From a bacterium (lineage in GTDB: Bacteria > Bacillota > Bacilli > Lactobacillales > Streptococcaceae): a stretch of 64,000 bases of DNA. Position numbers and translations under genes: made by a program. Of this stretch, positions 1 to 7,859 are shown piece by piece; the stretch's first letter is position 1; each line of letters begins with the position of its first letter. The notes below the pieces were generated by a model. It did no database searches. It saw nothing but the letters and a program-made list of their open reading frames with translations, and had not been told where the DNA came from. The stretch spans positions 186,001 to 250,000 of the forward strand of contig CAJNCF010000001.1 of the NCBI GenBank assembly GCA_905221195.1, written 5' to 3'.

Positions 1-1
1 G

Positions 2-43
2 AAGGATAAGAAACTGACTGAAACTCGCAATACTACGAAATAA
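2..43 (+). CDS. vex2: 3' tail of vex2 (ABC transporter ATPase), partial
   Basis: The window opens inside a reading frame that gives KDKKLTETRNTTK and then a TAA stop at 41-43. Nothing else of the gene is visible. The assignment rests on position: the next gene is a clear vex3, and in S. pneumoniae the order is vex1-vex2-vex3, with Vex2 being the ATPase of that exporter. The short lysine-rich tail fits an ABC ATPase C-terminus but is too short to prove it. Confidence 0.5.
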   Translation, partial: KDKKLTETRNTTK

Positions 44-60
44 TATGAGCTTTTTCTGTT

Positions 61-165
61 ATACTCTTCGAAAATCAAATTCAAACCACGTCAGCGTCGC
101 CTTGCCGTACTCAAGTACAGCCTGCGGCTAGTTTCCTAGTTTGCTTTTTGATTTTCATTGAGTAT
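61..165. repeat. RUP element, copy 1
   Basis: A 105-bp unit begins ATACTCTTCGAAAATC and ends GATTTTCATTGAGTAT, so its ends form an imperfect inverted repeat. Related copies lie at 18008-18120 and 22784-22888. This is the Repeat Unit of Pneumococcus, a small non-autonomous element thought to be moved by an IS630-type transposase. It sits between vex2 and vex3. Confidence 0.9.
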
Positions 166-204
166 TAGAACTATAAAATAGAATAAAATCTAGAAAGGGA
201 ACCT

Positions 205-1584
205 ATGTTACACAACGCATTTGCCTATGTTACAAGGAAGTTTTTCAAATCGATTGTCATCTTCCTGATTATTCTCCTCATGGCGAGCTTGAGTTTGGTT
301 GGCTTGTCAATCAAGGGAGCTACTGCCAAGGCTTCTCAGGAGACCTTTAAAAATATCACCAATAGCTTCTCTATGCAAATCAATCGTCGCGTCAATCAAG
401 GAACGCCTCGTGGTGCTGGAAATATTAAGGGTGAGGATATCAAAAAAATCACCGAAAACAAGGCTATCGAGTCTTATGTTAAACGCATCAACGTTATCGG
501 AGATTTGACTGGATATGACCTGATCGAAACGCCAGAAACTAAGAAAAATCTAACACCTGACCGTGCCAAACATTTTGGAAGTAGCTTGATGATTACAGGT
601 GTTAATGATTCCTCTAAAGAAGACAAGTTTGTCTCTGGCTCTTATAAACTAGTTGAAGGTGAGCACCTAACCAACGACGACAAAGACAAGATTCTCATGC
701 ACAAGGACTTGGCAGCCAAACACGGCTGGAAAGTAGGGGATAAGGTCAAACTGGACTCTAATATCTACGATGCCGATAATGAAAAAGGTGCCAAAGAAAC
801 AGTCGAAGTGACAATTAAGGGACTCTTTGATGGTCACAATAAGTCGGCAGTAACCTACTCACAAGAACTCTATGAAAACACAGCTATCACAGACATTCAT
901 ACGGCTGCTAAACTTTATGGATACACAGAAGACACAGCTATTTATGGGGACGCAACCTTCTTTGTAACAGCGGATAAAAACTTGGATGATGTCATGAAAG
1001 AGTTGAATGGCATCAGTGGTATCAACTGGAAGAGCTACACACTCGTTAAGAGCTCCTCTAACTACCCAGCTCTAGAGCAATCCATCTCTGGCATGTACAA
1101 GATGGCCAACCTCCTCTTCTGGGGTAGCTTGAGCTTCTCAGTTCTTCTCCTTGCCCTCTTGCTTAGTCTTTGGATCAATGCCCGTCGCAAGGAAGTGGGA
1201 ATTCTTCTCTCTATTGGTCTCAAGCAGGCAAGTATCTTGGGGCAATTCATCACTGAATCTATCTTGATTGCCATTCCTGCTCTTGTTTCTGCGTACTTCC
1301 TAGCCAGCTACACAGCCCGTGCCATCGGAAATACTGTTCTTGCCAATGTCACTTCTGGTGTTGCAAAGCAAGCCAGCAAGGCTGCACAGGCCTCTAACCT
1401 TGGTGGTGGTGCAGAAGTAGATGGCTTTAGCAAGACTTTGTCGAGCCTAGACATTTCCATTCAGACATCAGACTTTATTATCGTCTTTGTCCTAGCCTTG
1501 GTTCTAGTGGTTCTCGTTATGGCGCTTGCTTCAAGCAATCTCCTCAGAAAACAACCAAAAGAGCTCTTGCTGGATAGTGAATAA
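205..1584 (+). CDS. vex3: Vex3-type ABC transporter permease (MacB/FtsX family)
   Basis: A 459-residue integral membrane protein, the permease partner of Vex1 and Vex2. It has one N-terminal membrane segment (about residues 15-35), a large extracytoplasmic domain (about 40-295) with a MacB-like core, and three C-terminal segments (about 300-325, 345-370, 420-445). This is the FtsX/MacB permease fold. AAGGGA lies 7 nt before the ATG. In S. pneumoniae the vex locus, with pep27 and vncRS, was described in the context of vancomycin tolerance; the exported substrate is not settled. Here a RUP copy separates vex2 from vex3, and a surface-protein gene follows where pep27 is expected. Confidence 0.9.
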   Translation: MLHNAFAYVTRKFFKSIVIFLIILLMASLSLVGLSIKGATAKASQETFKNITNSFSMQINRRVNQGTPRGAGNIKGEDIKKITENKAIESYVKRINVIGDLTGYDLIETPETKKNLTPDRAKHFGSSLMITGVNDSSKEDKFVSGSYKLVEGEHLTNDDKDKILMHKDLAAKHGWKVGDKVKLDSNIYDADNEKGAKETVEVTIKGLFDGHNKSAVTYSQELYENTAITDIHTAAKLYGYTEDTAIYGDATFFVTADKNLDDVMKELNGISGINWKSYTLVKSSSNYPALEQSISGMYKMANLLFWGSLSFSVLLLALLLSLWINARRKEVGILLSIGLKQASILGQFITESILIAIPALVSAYFLASYTARAIGNTVLANVTSGVAKQASKAAQASNLGGGAEVDGFSKTLSSLDISIQTSDFIIVFVLALVLVVLVMALASSNLLRKQPKELLLDSE

Positions 1585-1930
1585 GTTTGAAAAAATTAGT
1601 CTAAAATAGAGACTGCATCTTGTTTTTCTATTCAAGAATGGTGGATAGAGAATGATTATTTAACAATTCAAAATAGAACCGAAAGCAGTGGTGAAAATCA
1701 TTGCTTTTGTTCGCTTTATTTGTACTTTTGCTTGTGGATGTGATATACTAAAATCGTGGAATTCAGTGGAAGGATAATTTGCAATTTCTATATTCAAATA
1801 TGCATAAAAATTTATTCATAATTTGCTTTTAAATAGAAAACCTGTAGATATCTATCCAGACTGCAAAGGTAGACGAGCCTGCTATGGCTGAATTTGCCTT
1901 TTTAAAAAATATAAAATAGTGAGGAAAACA
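1585..1930 (+). other. Intergenic region vex3 to LysM gene
   Basis: This 346-bp AT-rich stretch has no credible gene. It holds an imperfect hairpin at about 1678-1711, with an AACCGAAAGCA-like arm against TGCTTTTGTT, which could end vex3 transcription. A promoter lies at 1720-1749. I found no pep27-like coding sequence on this side of the surface-protein gene. Confidence 0.6.
1720..1749 (+). promoter_or_regulatory. Predicted promoter of the LysM surface-protein gene
   Basis: TTGTAC at 1720-1725, an 18-bp spacer, then TATACT at 1744-1749 preceded by TGA (extended -10). This leaves a leader of roughly 175 nt before the ATG at 1931. Confidence 0.5.
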
Positions 1931-4459
1931 ATGAGACAAACAACTGTTAGAGGGACATTATCCCTACGTGGCTTTAGAAAATTAAGAACTGGTGCAATTG
2001 TTGCAACAGGTGTGATTTTATTGGGGCTAGGCTTTTTAGCTCCAACTGTTTCAGCTAACGAACAAGATGGTGTTTGGGTAGCCAGAACAGTTGCAGAAGT
2101 AAAAGCTGATATTCAAAATATAGACAATTTATCACACTACACTATTAAGTGGGGAGATACGCTGAGTGCTATTAGTGGAGCAACGGGGCTATCTGTTGAT
2201 AGTTTGGTTGAGATAAATCGTATTGCAAATAGAGATTTGATTTTTGCTAATAGTAAATTGTATTTTAGCGAAGAGGCTTTTCTAAAAGATGGAAATACAG
2301 AAGTAAGAAGACAGCGAGTGTCGATTGATAATTCTGATAGCTGTCAAAGTTATGAAGTTGAAACAAAGACAGATACTGTAACTGGAGAACAAACGACTAC
2401 TGTTAAACAAACGACACCAGTAGTTGTGGAAACACCAGCAGTGTCAGCAGCTAAATCAGAAACCCCAGTCACAGTTGCGCCAAAAGTAGAAACAAGGGAA
2501 GAAGTTTCAAATGCTCCATCTACTGAATCCAATCCAGTAACAGATAAGGTATCTTCAAATATAGGGACTACAAATCAGCCTGTAGCTTCAAATCCAAGTT
2601 CGGAAGTTCTAGCGCCATCAGTATCAGCGCCAAAAGCAGAGGAACCAACAGCCTCAGCACCGAAAGCAGAAGAGCCAGTAGCTCCAGCACCGAAAGTGGA
2701 GAATCCAGTAGCGTCAGCACCGAGAGCAGAAGAACCAGTGGCTCCAACACTGAAAGTAGAAGAACCTGCAACACCATCACCGAAAGTGGACGAGCCATCG
2801 GCACCAGCACCAAAAGCAGAAGAGCTAACGACACCATCACCGAAAGCAGAAGAGCCAGCAGCTCCATCACCGAAAGTGGACGAGCCATCGGCACCATCAC
2901 CGAAAGTGGAAGAACCTGCAACACCAGCACCAAAAGCAGAAGAGCCATCGACACCATCACCGAAAGCAGAAGAACCAGTGGCTCCAACACCGAAAGTGGA
3001 AGAACCTGCAACACCAGCACCAAAAGCCGAGGAACCAACGACACCATCACCGAAAGTGGACGAGCCATCGGCACCAGCACCAAAAGCAGAAGAGCTAACG
3101 ACACCAGCACCGATAGCAGAAGAACCAGTGGCTCCAACACCGAAAGTGGAAGAACCTGCAACACCAGCACCAAAAGCCGAGGAACCAACGACACCATCAC
3201 CGAAAGTGGAAGAGCCATCGGCACCATCACCGAAAGTGGAAGAGCCATCGGCACCAGCACCAAAAGCAGAAGAGCCAGTTGCAACACCAAAAGAAGATAG
3301 TCCGTCTGAGGAAGTAGCACCTAAAGATGAAAAACTTGAGGAAGCTAAAAAAGATGGAAAAAATATTATCGAAGAAATTGCAACTTCAAAACTTAGTGAA
3401 ATTGAAAAAGTTAAAGATGAAGCAGAAAAAGCTAAATTAGAAGCTAAATTAAAAGAATTAAAAGAAGCAGGATTAGAAGCGATAAATAATGCTAAAAATC
3501 ACGATGCAGCAGTAGATGCTACGGATGAATATCAAACTAAGATTGATGAGATTAATGTTCCAGGTGAAGAATTACCAGCACCAAATTATAACAAAGATAA
3601 TTTAACAAATGGACGTAATGAAGGTACTACTATTAATGATGGAAGTACAGCAATAGGTCATGGAGCTGGTGAAGCTACAGCAACAAGTCCAACACAGCCT
3701 GTTACTGAAGAAAAATCAACTTCAACAGTATCTCCAGAAGGAAGTTCAACACAACCAGCTTCAACAGAAACTACAACGGGAACCTCAAGTTTTAGAAATG
3801 CTCCATCAGTTCAAGTGCGGGCAAGAAGAGTGGCACGTTCGACATCAGAACCAGATGGAACTGTAAATATTAGCTATAACTTCGCTGGAATGCCAGATAT
3901 TCATGGTTTCCTATCTGACCCAGGAGAAAATAATACTGTTACGATTCCTGCTGGAACTAATGAAGAACAGGCAAAAGAGTTAGTAAAAGAAAAAATTCAA
4001 GCCAAGATAAAAGACCTAGCTACTAGAGGGTATCATGTGAAAAATGACATTATTTTTGAACAAGATACTACTGTGAAAAATTATAACTATGTAGTTACAT
4101 TCACTAAGGAGGCTACAGGAACTTCTGGTTTCAGAATGGCTCCATCAGTTCAACCACGTGCTAGCAGAAATCGTAGAAGTCTAGAACAACCAACTCCTCA
4201 AAAGGTTAAAGTAAATGTTTTTTATAACTTTGATCAAATGAAAGATATTGCAGGTTTCCTAGGAGATATCAATGGAACTTCTCTTGAAATTGCGGAAGGT
4301 TTATCAAATGAAGAGGTGAAAGTAGCAGTTAAGAACCAAGTTGAAGCTAAGAAAGAAGAGTTGAGCAAACGTGGCTATACTTTCAAAGAGGACTATGTAT
4401 ATCAAGCTAATGGGAAAGATTATAATTACGTTGTAACATTTTCAAAATCAACTAAATAA
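1931..4459 (+). CDS. LysM-domain, proline-repeat surface protein with a duplicated C-terminal domain
   Basis: An 842-residue secreted protein. I chose the ATG at 1931 because an upstream in-frame GTG at 1919 lies inside the Shine-Dalgarno TGAGGA. Residues 1-44 form a long signal peptide ending near VSANE. A LysM domain follows at about 72-120 (HYTIKWGDTLSAI), expected to bind peptidoglycan. Residues 240-449 are 21 ten-residue repeats of the type APKAEEPxxP, a likely wall-spanning stalk. A lysine/glutamate-rich helical segment at about 465-540 resembles DUF1542-type repeats. The C-terminus is two copies of a domain of about 110 residues (YNFxxMxDIxGFLxD ... YNYVVTFxK). No LPXTG motif or C-terminal membrane anchor is present, so wall retention probably depends on LysM. 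I do not recognise the C-terminal domain. The gene replaces the 5' part of pep27. Confidence 0.85.
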   Translation: MRQTTVRGTLSLRGFRKLRTGAIVATGVILLGLGFLAPTVSANEQDGVWVARTVAEVKADIQNIDNLSHYTIKWGDTLSAISGATGLSVDSLVEINRIANRDLIFANSKLYFSEEAFLKDGNTEVRRQRVSIDNSDSCQSYEVETKTDTVTGEQTTTVKQTTPVVVETPAVSAAKSETPVTVAPKVETREEVSNAPSTESNPVTDKVSSNIGTTNQPVASNPSSEVLAPSVSAPKAEEPTASAPKAEEPVAPAPKVENPVASAPRAEEPVAPTLKVEEPATPSPKVDEPSAPAPKAEELTTPSPKAEEPAAPSPKVDEPSAPSPKVEEPATPAPKAEEPSTPSPKAEEPVAPTPKVEEPATPAPKAEEPTTPSPKVDEPSAPAPKAEELTTPAPIAEEPVAPTPKVEEPATPAPKAEEPTTPSPKVEEPSAPSPKVEEPSAPAPKAEEPVATPKEDSPSEEVAPKDEKLEEAKKDGKNIIEEIATSKLSEIEKVKDEAEKAKLEAKLKELKEAGLEAINNAKNHDAAVDATDEYQTKIDEINVPGEELPAPNYNKDNLTNGRNEGTTINDGSTAIGHGAGEATATSPTQPVTEEKSTSTVSPEGSSTQPASTETTTGTSSFRNAPSVQVRARRVARSTSEPDGTVNISYNFAGMPDIHGFLSDPGENNTVTIPAGTNEEQAKELVKEKIQAKIKDLATRGYHVKNDIIFEQDTTVKNYNYVVTFTKEATGTSGFRMAPSVQPRASRNRRSLEQPTPQKVKVNVFYNFDQMKDIAGFLGDINGTSLEIAEGLSNEEVKVAVKNQVEAKKEELSKRGYTFKEDYVYQANGKDYNYVVTFSKSTK
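2648..3277 (+). repeat. 21 tandem 30-bp repeats coding a proline-rich stalk
   Basis: Twenty-one in-frame 30-bp units, each coding [T/V/S/A]xPxPKxEEP or a close variant. Several blocks of units recur at the nucleotide level (for example the order VAP-ATP-TTP at about 2978-3067 and again at 3128-3217). Changes in copy number would keep the frame and alter stalk length. Confidence 0.9.
3776..4456 (+). repeat. Tandem duplication of linker plus C-terminal domain
   Basis: Copy 1 spans 3776-4114 and copy 2 spans 4115-4456. Each begins with a linker (TGTSSFRNAPSVQ versus TGTSGFRMAPSVQ, then arginine-rich) and continues into the YNF...YNYVVTF domain. The linkers are closer to each other than the domains are, which fits an old duplication of the whole unit. 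Confidence 0.8.
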
Positions 4460-4491
4460 TTTTCAGTCCATAGAGAGTGAAATGTTAGCAG

Positions 4492-4517
4492 AGAGAGCGA
4501 TAGGCTCTCTTTGTTTT
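4492..4517 (+). terminator. Terminator of the LysM gene
   Basis: AGAGAGC (4492-4498), loop GATAG, GCTCTCT (4504-4510), followed by TTGTTTTA. Stem of 7 bp with a modest U-rich tail. The pep27-like remnant begins immediately behind it. Confidence 0.6.
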
Positions 4518-4608
4518 ATCTAGTGGTCGGTTTCTTAGAGACAAAAGGTCAGTAAGAGGCTATAATAAAAATAGAGTAGGTATTTATTCTACGAAAAATA
4601 AAAAATAG
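4513..4608 (+). pseudogene. pep27: pep27 remnant, 5' end lost
   Basis: The frame starting at GTT 4513 reads VLSSGRFLRDKRSVRGYNK. From memory, pneumococcal Pep27 is a 27-residue peptide with VLSSGQLLADKRPARDYNRK after its first seven residues, so the match is strong. The first seven codons, including the ATG, are absent: in frame, TAG lies at 4501-4503 and there is no start codon. Near the end the frame shifts and runs on to a stop at 4606-4608 instead of stopping after YNRK. Its position just before vncR is exactly where pep27 lies in pneumococcus. I infer that gain of the LysM gene truncated it. Confidence 0.75.
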
Positions 4609-4622
4609 AGAGCAGTTAAAGT

Positions 4623-5279
4623 ATGAAAATTTTAATTGTAGAAGATGAAGAGATGATTCGTGAGGGGATCAGTGACTATTTGACGGATTGTGGTTATGAA
4701 ACGATTGAAGCAGCAGATGGTCAAGAAGCTTTGGAAAAATTTTCCAGCTATGAAGTAGCCTTGGTTTTACTGGATATTCAGATGCCTAAGCTCAATGGTC
4801 TAGAAGTCCTAGCTGAGATTCGTAAAACTAGTCAGGTTCCTGTCTTGATGTTGACTGCCTTTCAGGATGAGGAATACAAGATGAGTGCCTTTGCTTCGCT
4901 CGCAGATGGCTATCTGGAAAAACCTTTTTCTCTGTCCCTCTTAAAAGTAAGGGTAGATGCGATTTTCAAGCGCTATTATGATATGGGACGAATCTTCTCC
5001 TATAAGGATGCCAAGGTGGACTTTGAGAGCTACAGTGCAAGCCTCGCAGGTCAAGAAGTGGCCATTAATGCCAAAGAGTTGGAAATTCTGGATTATTTGG
5101 TAAAAAATGAAGGACGGGCCTTGACTCGATCTCAGATTATCGATGCTGTCTGGAAAGCGACAGATGAGATTCCTTTTGATCGGGTGATTGATGTCTATAT
5201 CAAGGAATTGCGGAAAAAGCTAGACCTGGACTGCATCCTCACTGTGCGCAATGTTGGTTATAAATTGGAGCGAAAATGA
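4623..5279 (+). CDS. vncR: VncR response regulator (OmpR family)
   Basis: A 218-residue cytoplasmic transcription factor. The receiver domain (about 1-115) has acidic residues E7/D8, the phospho-acceptor Asp51 in LLDIQMPK, and the conserved Lys in LEKPF. A winged-helix DNA-binding domain of OmpR type follows (about 125-216; LEILDYLVKNEGRALTR ... VRNVGYKLE). Its partner is VncS, whose ATG overlaps the vncR stop by 4 nt, so they are translationally coupled. The Shine-Dalgarno is weak (AGAGAGCAG). A TATAAT at 4561-4566, inside the pep27 remnant, could be its -10 box. In pneumococcus VncRS is linked to the vex locus. Confidence 0.93.
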   Translation: MKILIVEDEEMIREGISDYLTDCGYETIEAADGQEALEKFSSYEVALVLLDIQMPKLNGLEVLAEIRKTSQVPVLMLTAFQDEEYKMSAFASLADGYLEKPFSLSLLKVRVDAIFKRYYDMGRIFSYKDAKVDFESYSASLAGQEVAINAKELEILDYLVKNEGRALTRSQIIDAVWKATDEIPFDRVIDVYIKELRKKLDLDCILTVRNVGYKLERK

Positions 5280-6604
5280 AACGAACAGGTTTATTTACAA
5301 AGATATTTATCTATACCTTCTCGATTTTTGGTGTTCTAGTTATTTGCCTTCATTTAGCTATTTATTTTCTTTTTCCTTCGACTTATCTGAGTCATCGTCA
5401 GGAAACTATTGGCCAGAAAGCGACAGCCATTGCCCAGTCCCTAGAAGGTAAGGATAGGCGGAGTATAGAGCAAGTCTTAGACTTGTATTCCCAGACCAGT
5501 GATATCAAGGGAGCAGTCAAGGGAGAGATGACCGAGGACAAGTTAGAAGTTAAAGAGAGTCTTCCTCTGGATACGGACCGCCAGACTACTTCCCTCTTTA
5601 TTGAGGAGCGTGAGGTGAAAACGCAAGACGGCGGTACTATGACTCTCCAGTTTCTAGCTTCCATGGATTTGCAAAAGGAAGCAGAGCAGATCAGTCTTCA
5701 GTTTCTGCCCTATACCTTGCTGGCCTCCTTTCTGATTTCCCTCTTGGTGGCCTACATCTATGCTCGGACCATTGTTGCTCCGATTTTGGAAATCAAGCGC
5801 GTGACCCGTCAGATGATGGAACTAGATACCCAAGTGCGATTGCGCGTGGATTCTAAGGATGAGATTGGTGATCTTAAGGAACAAATCAATAGCCTCTACC
5901 AGCACCTTTTGACTGTTATTGCGGACTTGCATGACAAGAATGAAGCCATTCTCCAGCTGGAAAAGATGAAGGTCGAATTCCTACGAGGGGCTTCTCATGA
6001 ACTGAAAACACCACTGGCCAGTTTGAAAATCCTGATTGAAAACATGAAAGAAAATGTCGGTCGCTATAAGGATAGAGACCACTATCTGGGAGTTGCCTTG
6101 GGGATTGTGGATGAGCTCAATCACCACGTTCTCCAGATACTTTCTCTCTCTTCTGTGCAGGAATTGCGAGATGATAGGGAAACAATTGACATCTTCCAGA
6201 TGACACAAAGTCTGGTTAAGGATTATGCTTTACTAGCCAAGGAAAGAGAAGTCCAGATTGACAATAGTTTGAACCACCAGCAGGCTTATCTAAATCCATC
6301 AGTTATGAAGTTGATTCTCTCTAACCTTATCAGCAATGCCATCAAGCACTCCATTCCAGGTGGCTTGGTTCAAATTGGCGAAAGAGAAGGGGAACTCTTT
6401 ATCGAGAATAGCTGTAGTCCTGAAGAACAAGAAAAACTGGCTCAGTCTTTTTCTGATAATGCTAGTCGCAAGGCCAAGGGTTCGGGGATGGGGCTCTTTG
6501 TTGTCAAAAGTTTATTAGAACATGAAAAATTACCCTATCATTTCGAGATGGAGGAGAATCGTCTAACCTTCTTCATAGCTTTTCCAAAAGTCGCCCAAGA
6601 CTAG
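5276..6604 (+). CDS. vncS: VncS sensor histidine kinase
   Basis: A 442-residue membrane sensor kinase. Two membrane segments (about 8-32 and 145-168) bracket an extracellular domain of roughly 110 residues. Then come a HAMP linker (about 165-220), a dimerisation/phospho-acceptor helix with His241 in GASHELKTPLASLK, and an HATPase domain with NLISNAIKHS (N box) and GSGMGLFVVK (G box). It overlaps vncR by 4 nt (ATGA) and should phosphorylate VncR at Asp51. The length and domain order are complete and nothing appears broken. Confidence 0.93.
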   Translation: MKRTGLFTKIFIYTFSIFGVLVICLHLAIYFLFPSTYLSHRQETIGQKATAIAQSLEGKDRRSIEQVLDLYSQTSDIKGAVKGEMTEDKLEVKESLPLDTDRQTTSLFIEEREVKTQDGGTMTLQFLASMDLQKEAEQISLQFLPYTLLASFLISLLVAYIYARTIVAPILEIKRVTRQMMELDTQVRLRVDSKDEIGDLKEQINSLYQHLLTVIADLHDKNEAILQLEKMKVEFLRGASHELKTPLASLKILIENMKENVGRYKDRDHYLGVALGIVDELNHHVLQILSLSSVQELRDDRETIDIFQMTQSLVKDYALLAKEREVQIDNSLNHQQAYLNPSVMKLILSNLISNAIKHSIPGGLVQIGEREGELFIENSCSPEEQEKLAQSFSDNASRKAKGSGMGLFVVKSLLEHEKLPYHFEMEENRLTFFIAFPKVAQD

Positions 6605-6744
6605 GCAGAGAAAGGGTTTACATGGATGAAGATAGAAGAAATTCAATCGAAACTACGGGAAAAACTAGATTTTTTTGTCAAAAAGTGATAAAATGAACAA
6701 TGTAAATGGGATGACCCATAAAAATATACAGGAGGCCTGATAAA

Positions 6745-7626
6745 ATGGCAATCGTTTCAGCAGAAAAATTTGTCCAAGCAGCTCGTGACAACGGTTATGC
6801 AGTTGGTGGATTTAACACAAACAACCTTGAGTGGACTCAAGCTATCTTGCGCGCAGCAGAAGCTAAAAAAGCTCCAGTCTTGATCCAAACTTCAATGGGT
6901 GCTGCTAAATACATGGGTGGTTACAAAGTTGCTCGCAACTTGATCGCTAACCTTGTTGAATCAATGGGTATCACTGTACCAGTAGCTATCCACCTTGACC
7001 ACGGTCACTACGAAGATGCACTTGAGTGTATCGAAGTTGGTTACACTTCAATCATGTTTGACGGTTCACACCTTCCAGTTGAAGAAAACCTTAAATTGGC
7101 TAAAGACGTTGTTGAAAAAGCACACGCTAAAGGTATCTCAGTAGAAGCTGAAGTTGGTACTATCGGTGGTGAAGAAGACGGAATCATCGGTAAAGGTGAA
7201 TTGGCTCCAATCGAAGACGCTAAAGCAATGGTTGCAACTGGTATTGACTTCTTGGCAGCTGGTATCGGTAACATCCACGGTCCTTACCCAGCTAACTGGG
7301 AAGGTCTTGACCTTGACCACTTGCAAAAATTGACAGAAGCTCTTCCAGGATTCCCAATCGTATTGCACGGTGGATCAGGTATTCCTGATGAGCAAATCCA
7401 AGCAGCTATCAAACTTGGTGTTGCGAAGGTTAACGTTAACACAGAATGCCAAATCGCATTCGCTAACGCAACTCGTAAATTTGCTCGTGACTACGAAGCA
7501 AACGAAGCAGAATACGACAAGAAAAAACTCTTCGACCCACGTAAATTCTTGGCTGACGGTGTAAAAGCTATCCAAGCATCAGTTGAAGAACGTATCGACG
7601 TATTCGGTTCAGAAGGTAAAGCTTAA
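6745..7626 (+). CDS. fba: Fructose-bisphosphate aldolase, class II
   Basis: A 293-residue glycolytic enzyme that splits fructose 1,6-bisphosphate into dihydroxyacetone phosphate and glyceraldehyde 3-phosphate. Class II hallmarks are visible: AIHLDHG with His83, Asp85 and His86, the SIMFDGSHLP loop, the metal-binding ExEVGTIGGEEDG segment, GNIHGPY, and the phosphate-binding HGGSG. The Shine-Dalgarno GGAGG lies 8 nt before the ATG. Codon use is that of a highly expressed gene (GGT, CGT, AAC and GAC favoured), unlike the gene that follows. An extended -10 TGATAAAAT lies at 6686-6694. Its terminator at 7649-7673 is copied almost exactly 2.5 kb downstream. Confidence 0.97.
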   Translation: MAIVSAEKFVQAARDNGYAVGGFNTNNLEWTQAILRAAEAKKAPVLIQTSMGAAKYMGGYKVARNLIANLVESMGITVPVAIHLDHGHYEDALECIEVGYTSIMFDGSHLPVEENLKLAKDVVEKAHAKGISVEAEVGTIGGEEDGIIGKGELAPIEDAKAMVATGIDFLAAGIGNIHGPYPANWEGLDLDHLQKLTEALPGFPIVLHGGSGIPDEQIQAAIKLGVAKVNVNTECQIAFANATRKFARDYEANEAEYDKKKLFDPRKFLADGVKAIQASVEERIDVFGSEGKA

Positions 7627-7648
7627 TCTAGCTGAACAATACAGATGG

Positions 7649-7673
7649 AACCTGCCCATTGGGTGGGTTTTTT
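7649..7673 (+). terminator. fba terminator
   Basis: AACCTGCCC (7649-7657), loop ATT, GGGTGGGTT (7661-7669), then a T run. Nine-bp stem with G-U pairs; a classical intrinsic terminator. Confidence 0.9.
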
Positions 7674-7674
7674 G
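7651..7674 (+). repeat. 24-bp terminator-derived direct repeat, left copy
   Basis: The 24 bases starting CCTGCCCAT at 7651-7674 recur at 10128-10151 with one difference (ATT versus ATA in the loop). The two copies bracket the choline-binding protein gene exactly. Confidence 0.85.
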
Positions 7675-7859
7675 TTTGGGGAAAAATAAAATATATGTTA
7701 TAGACTTTGTATTATGCCTTTGATATAATTAATTTAGCTTATAGGTAAATATCAAGTTTTTTAAAAAGTTTCGGTTTTTAATGTTTGCTACTATGTAGTT
7801 TTAAAACTTGATAAAGTTACTAGATAGCTAGTTTTAGTATATTAGAATTATTGGGGTTA

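Noticed and set aside
2568..3320. A 250-codon open frame on the minus strand
   Set aside because: It is the mirror of the proline-rich repeat array: 30-bp periodicity without stops in the real frame also leaves this frame open. No ribosome site and a low-complexity product.
6622..6693. Short open frames after vncS (for example MKIEEIQSKLREKLDFFVKK from ATG 6626)
   Set aside because: Two overlapping frames are equally open, neither has a ribosome site, and they run into the fba promoter region. Not enough to call a gene.
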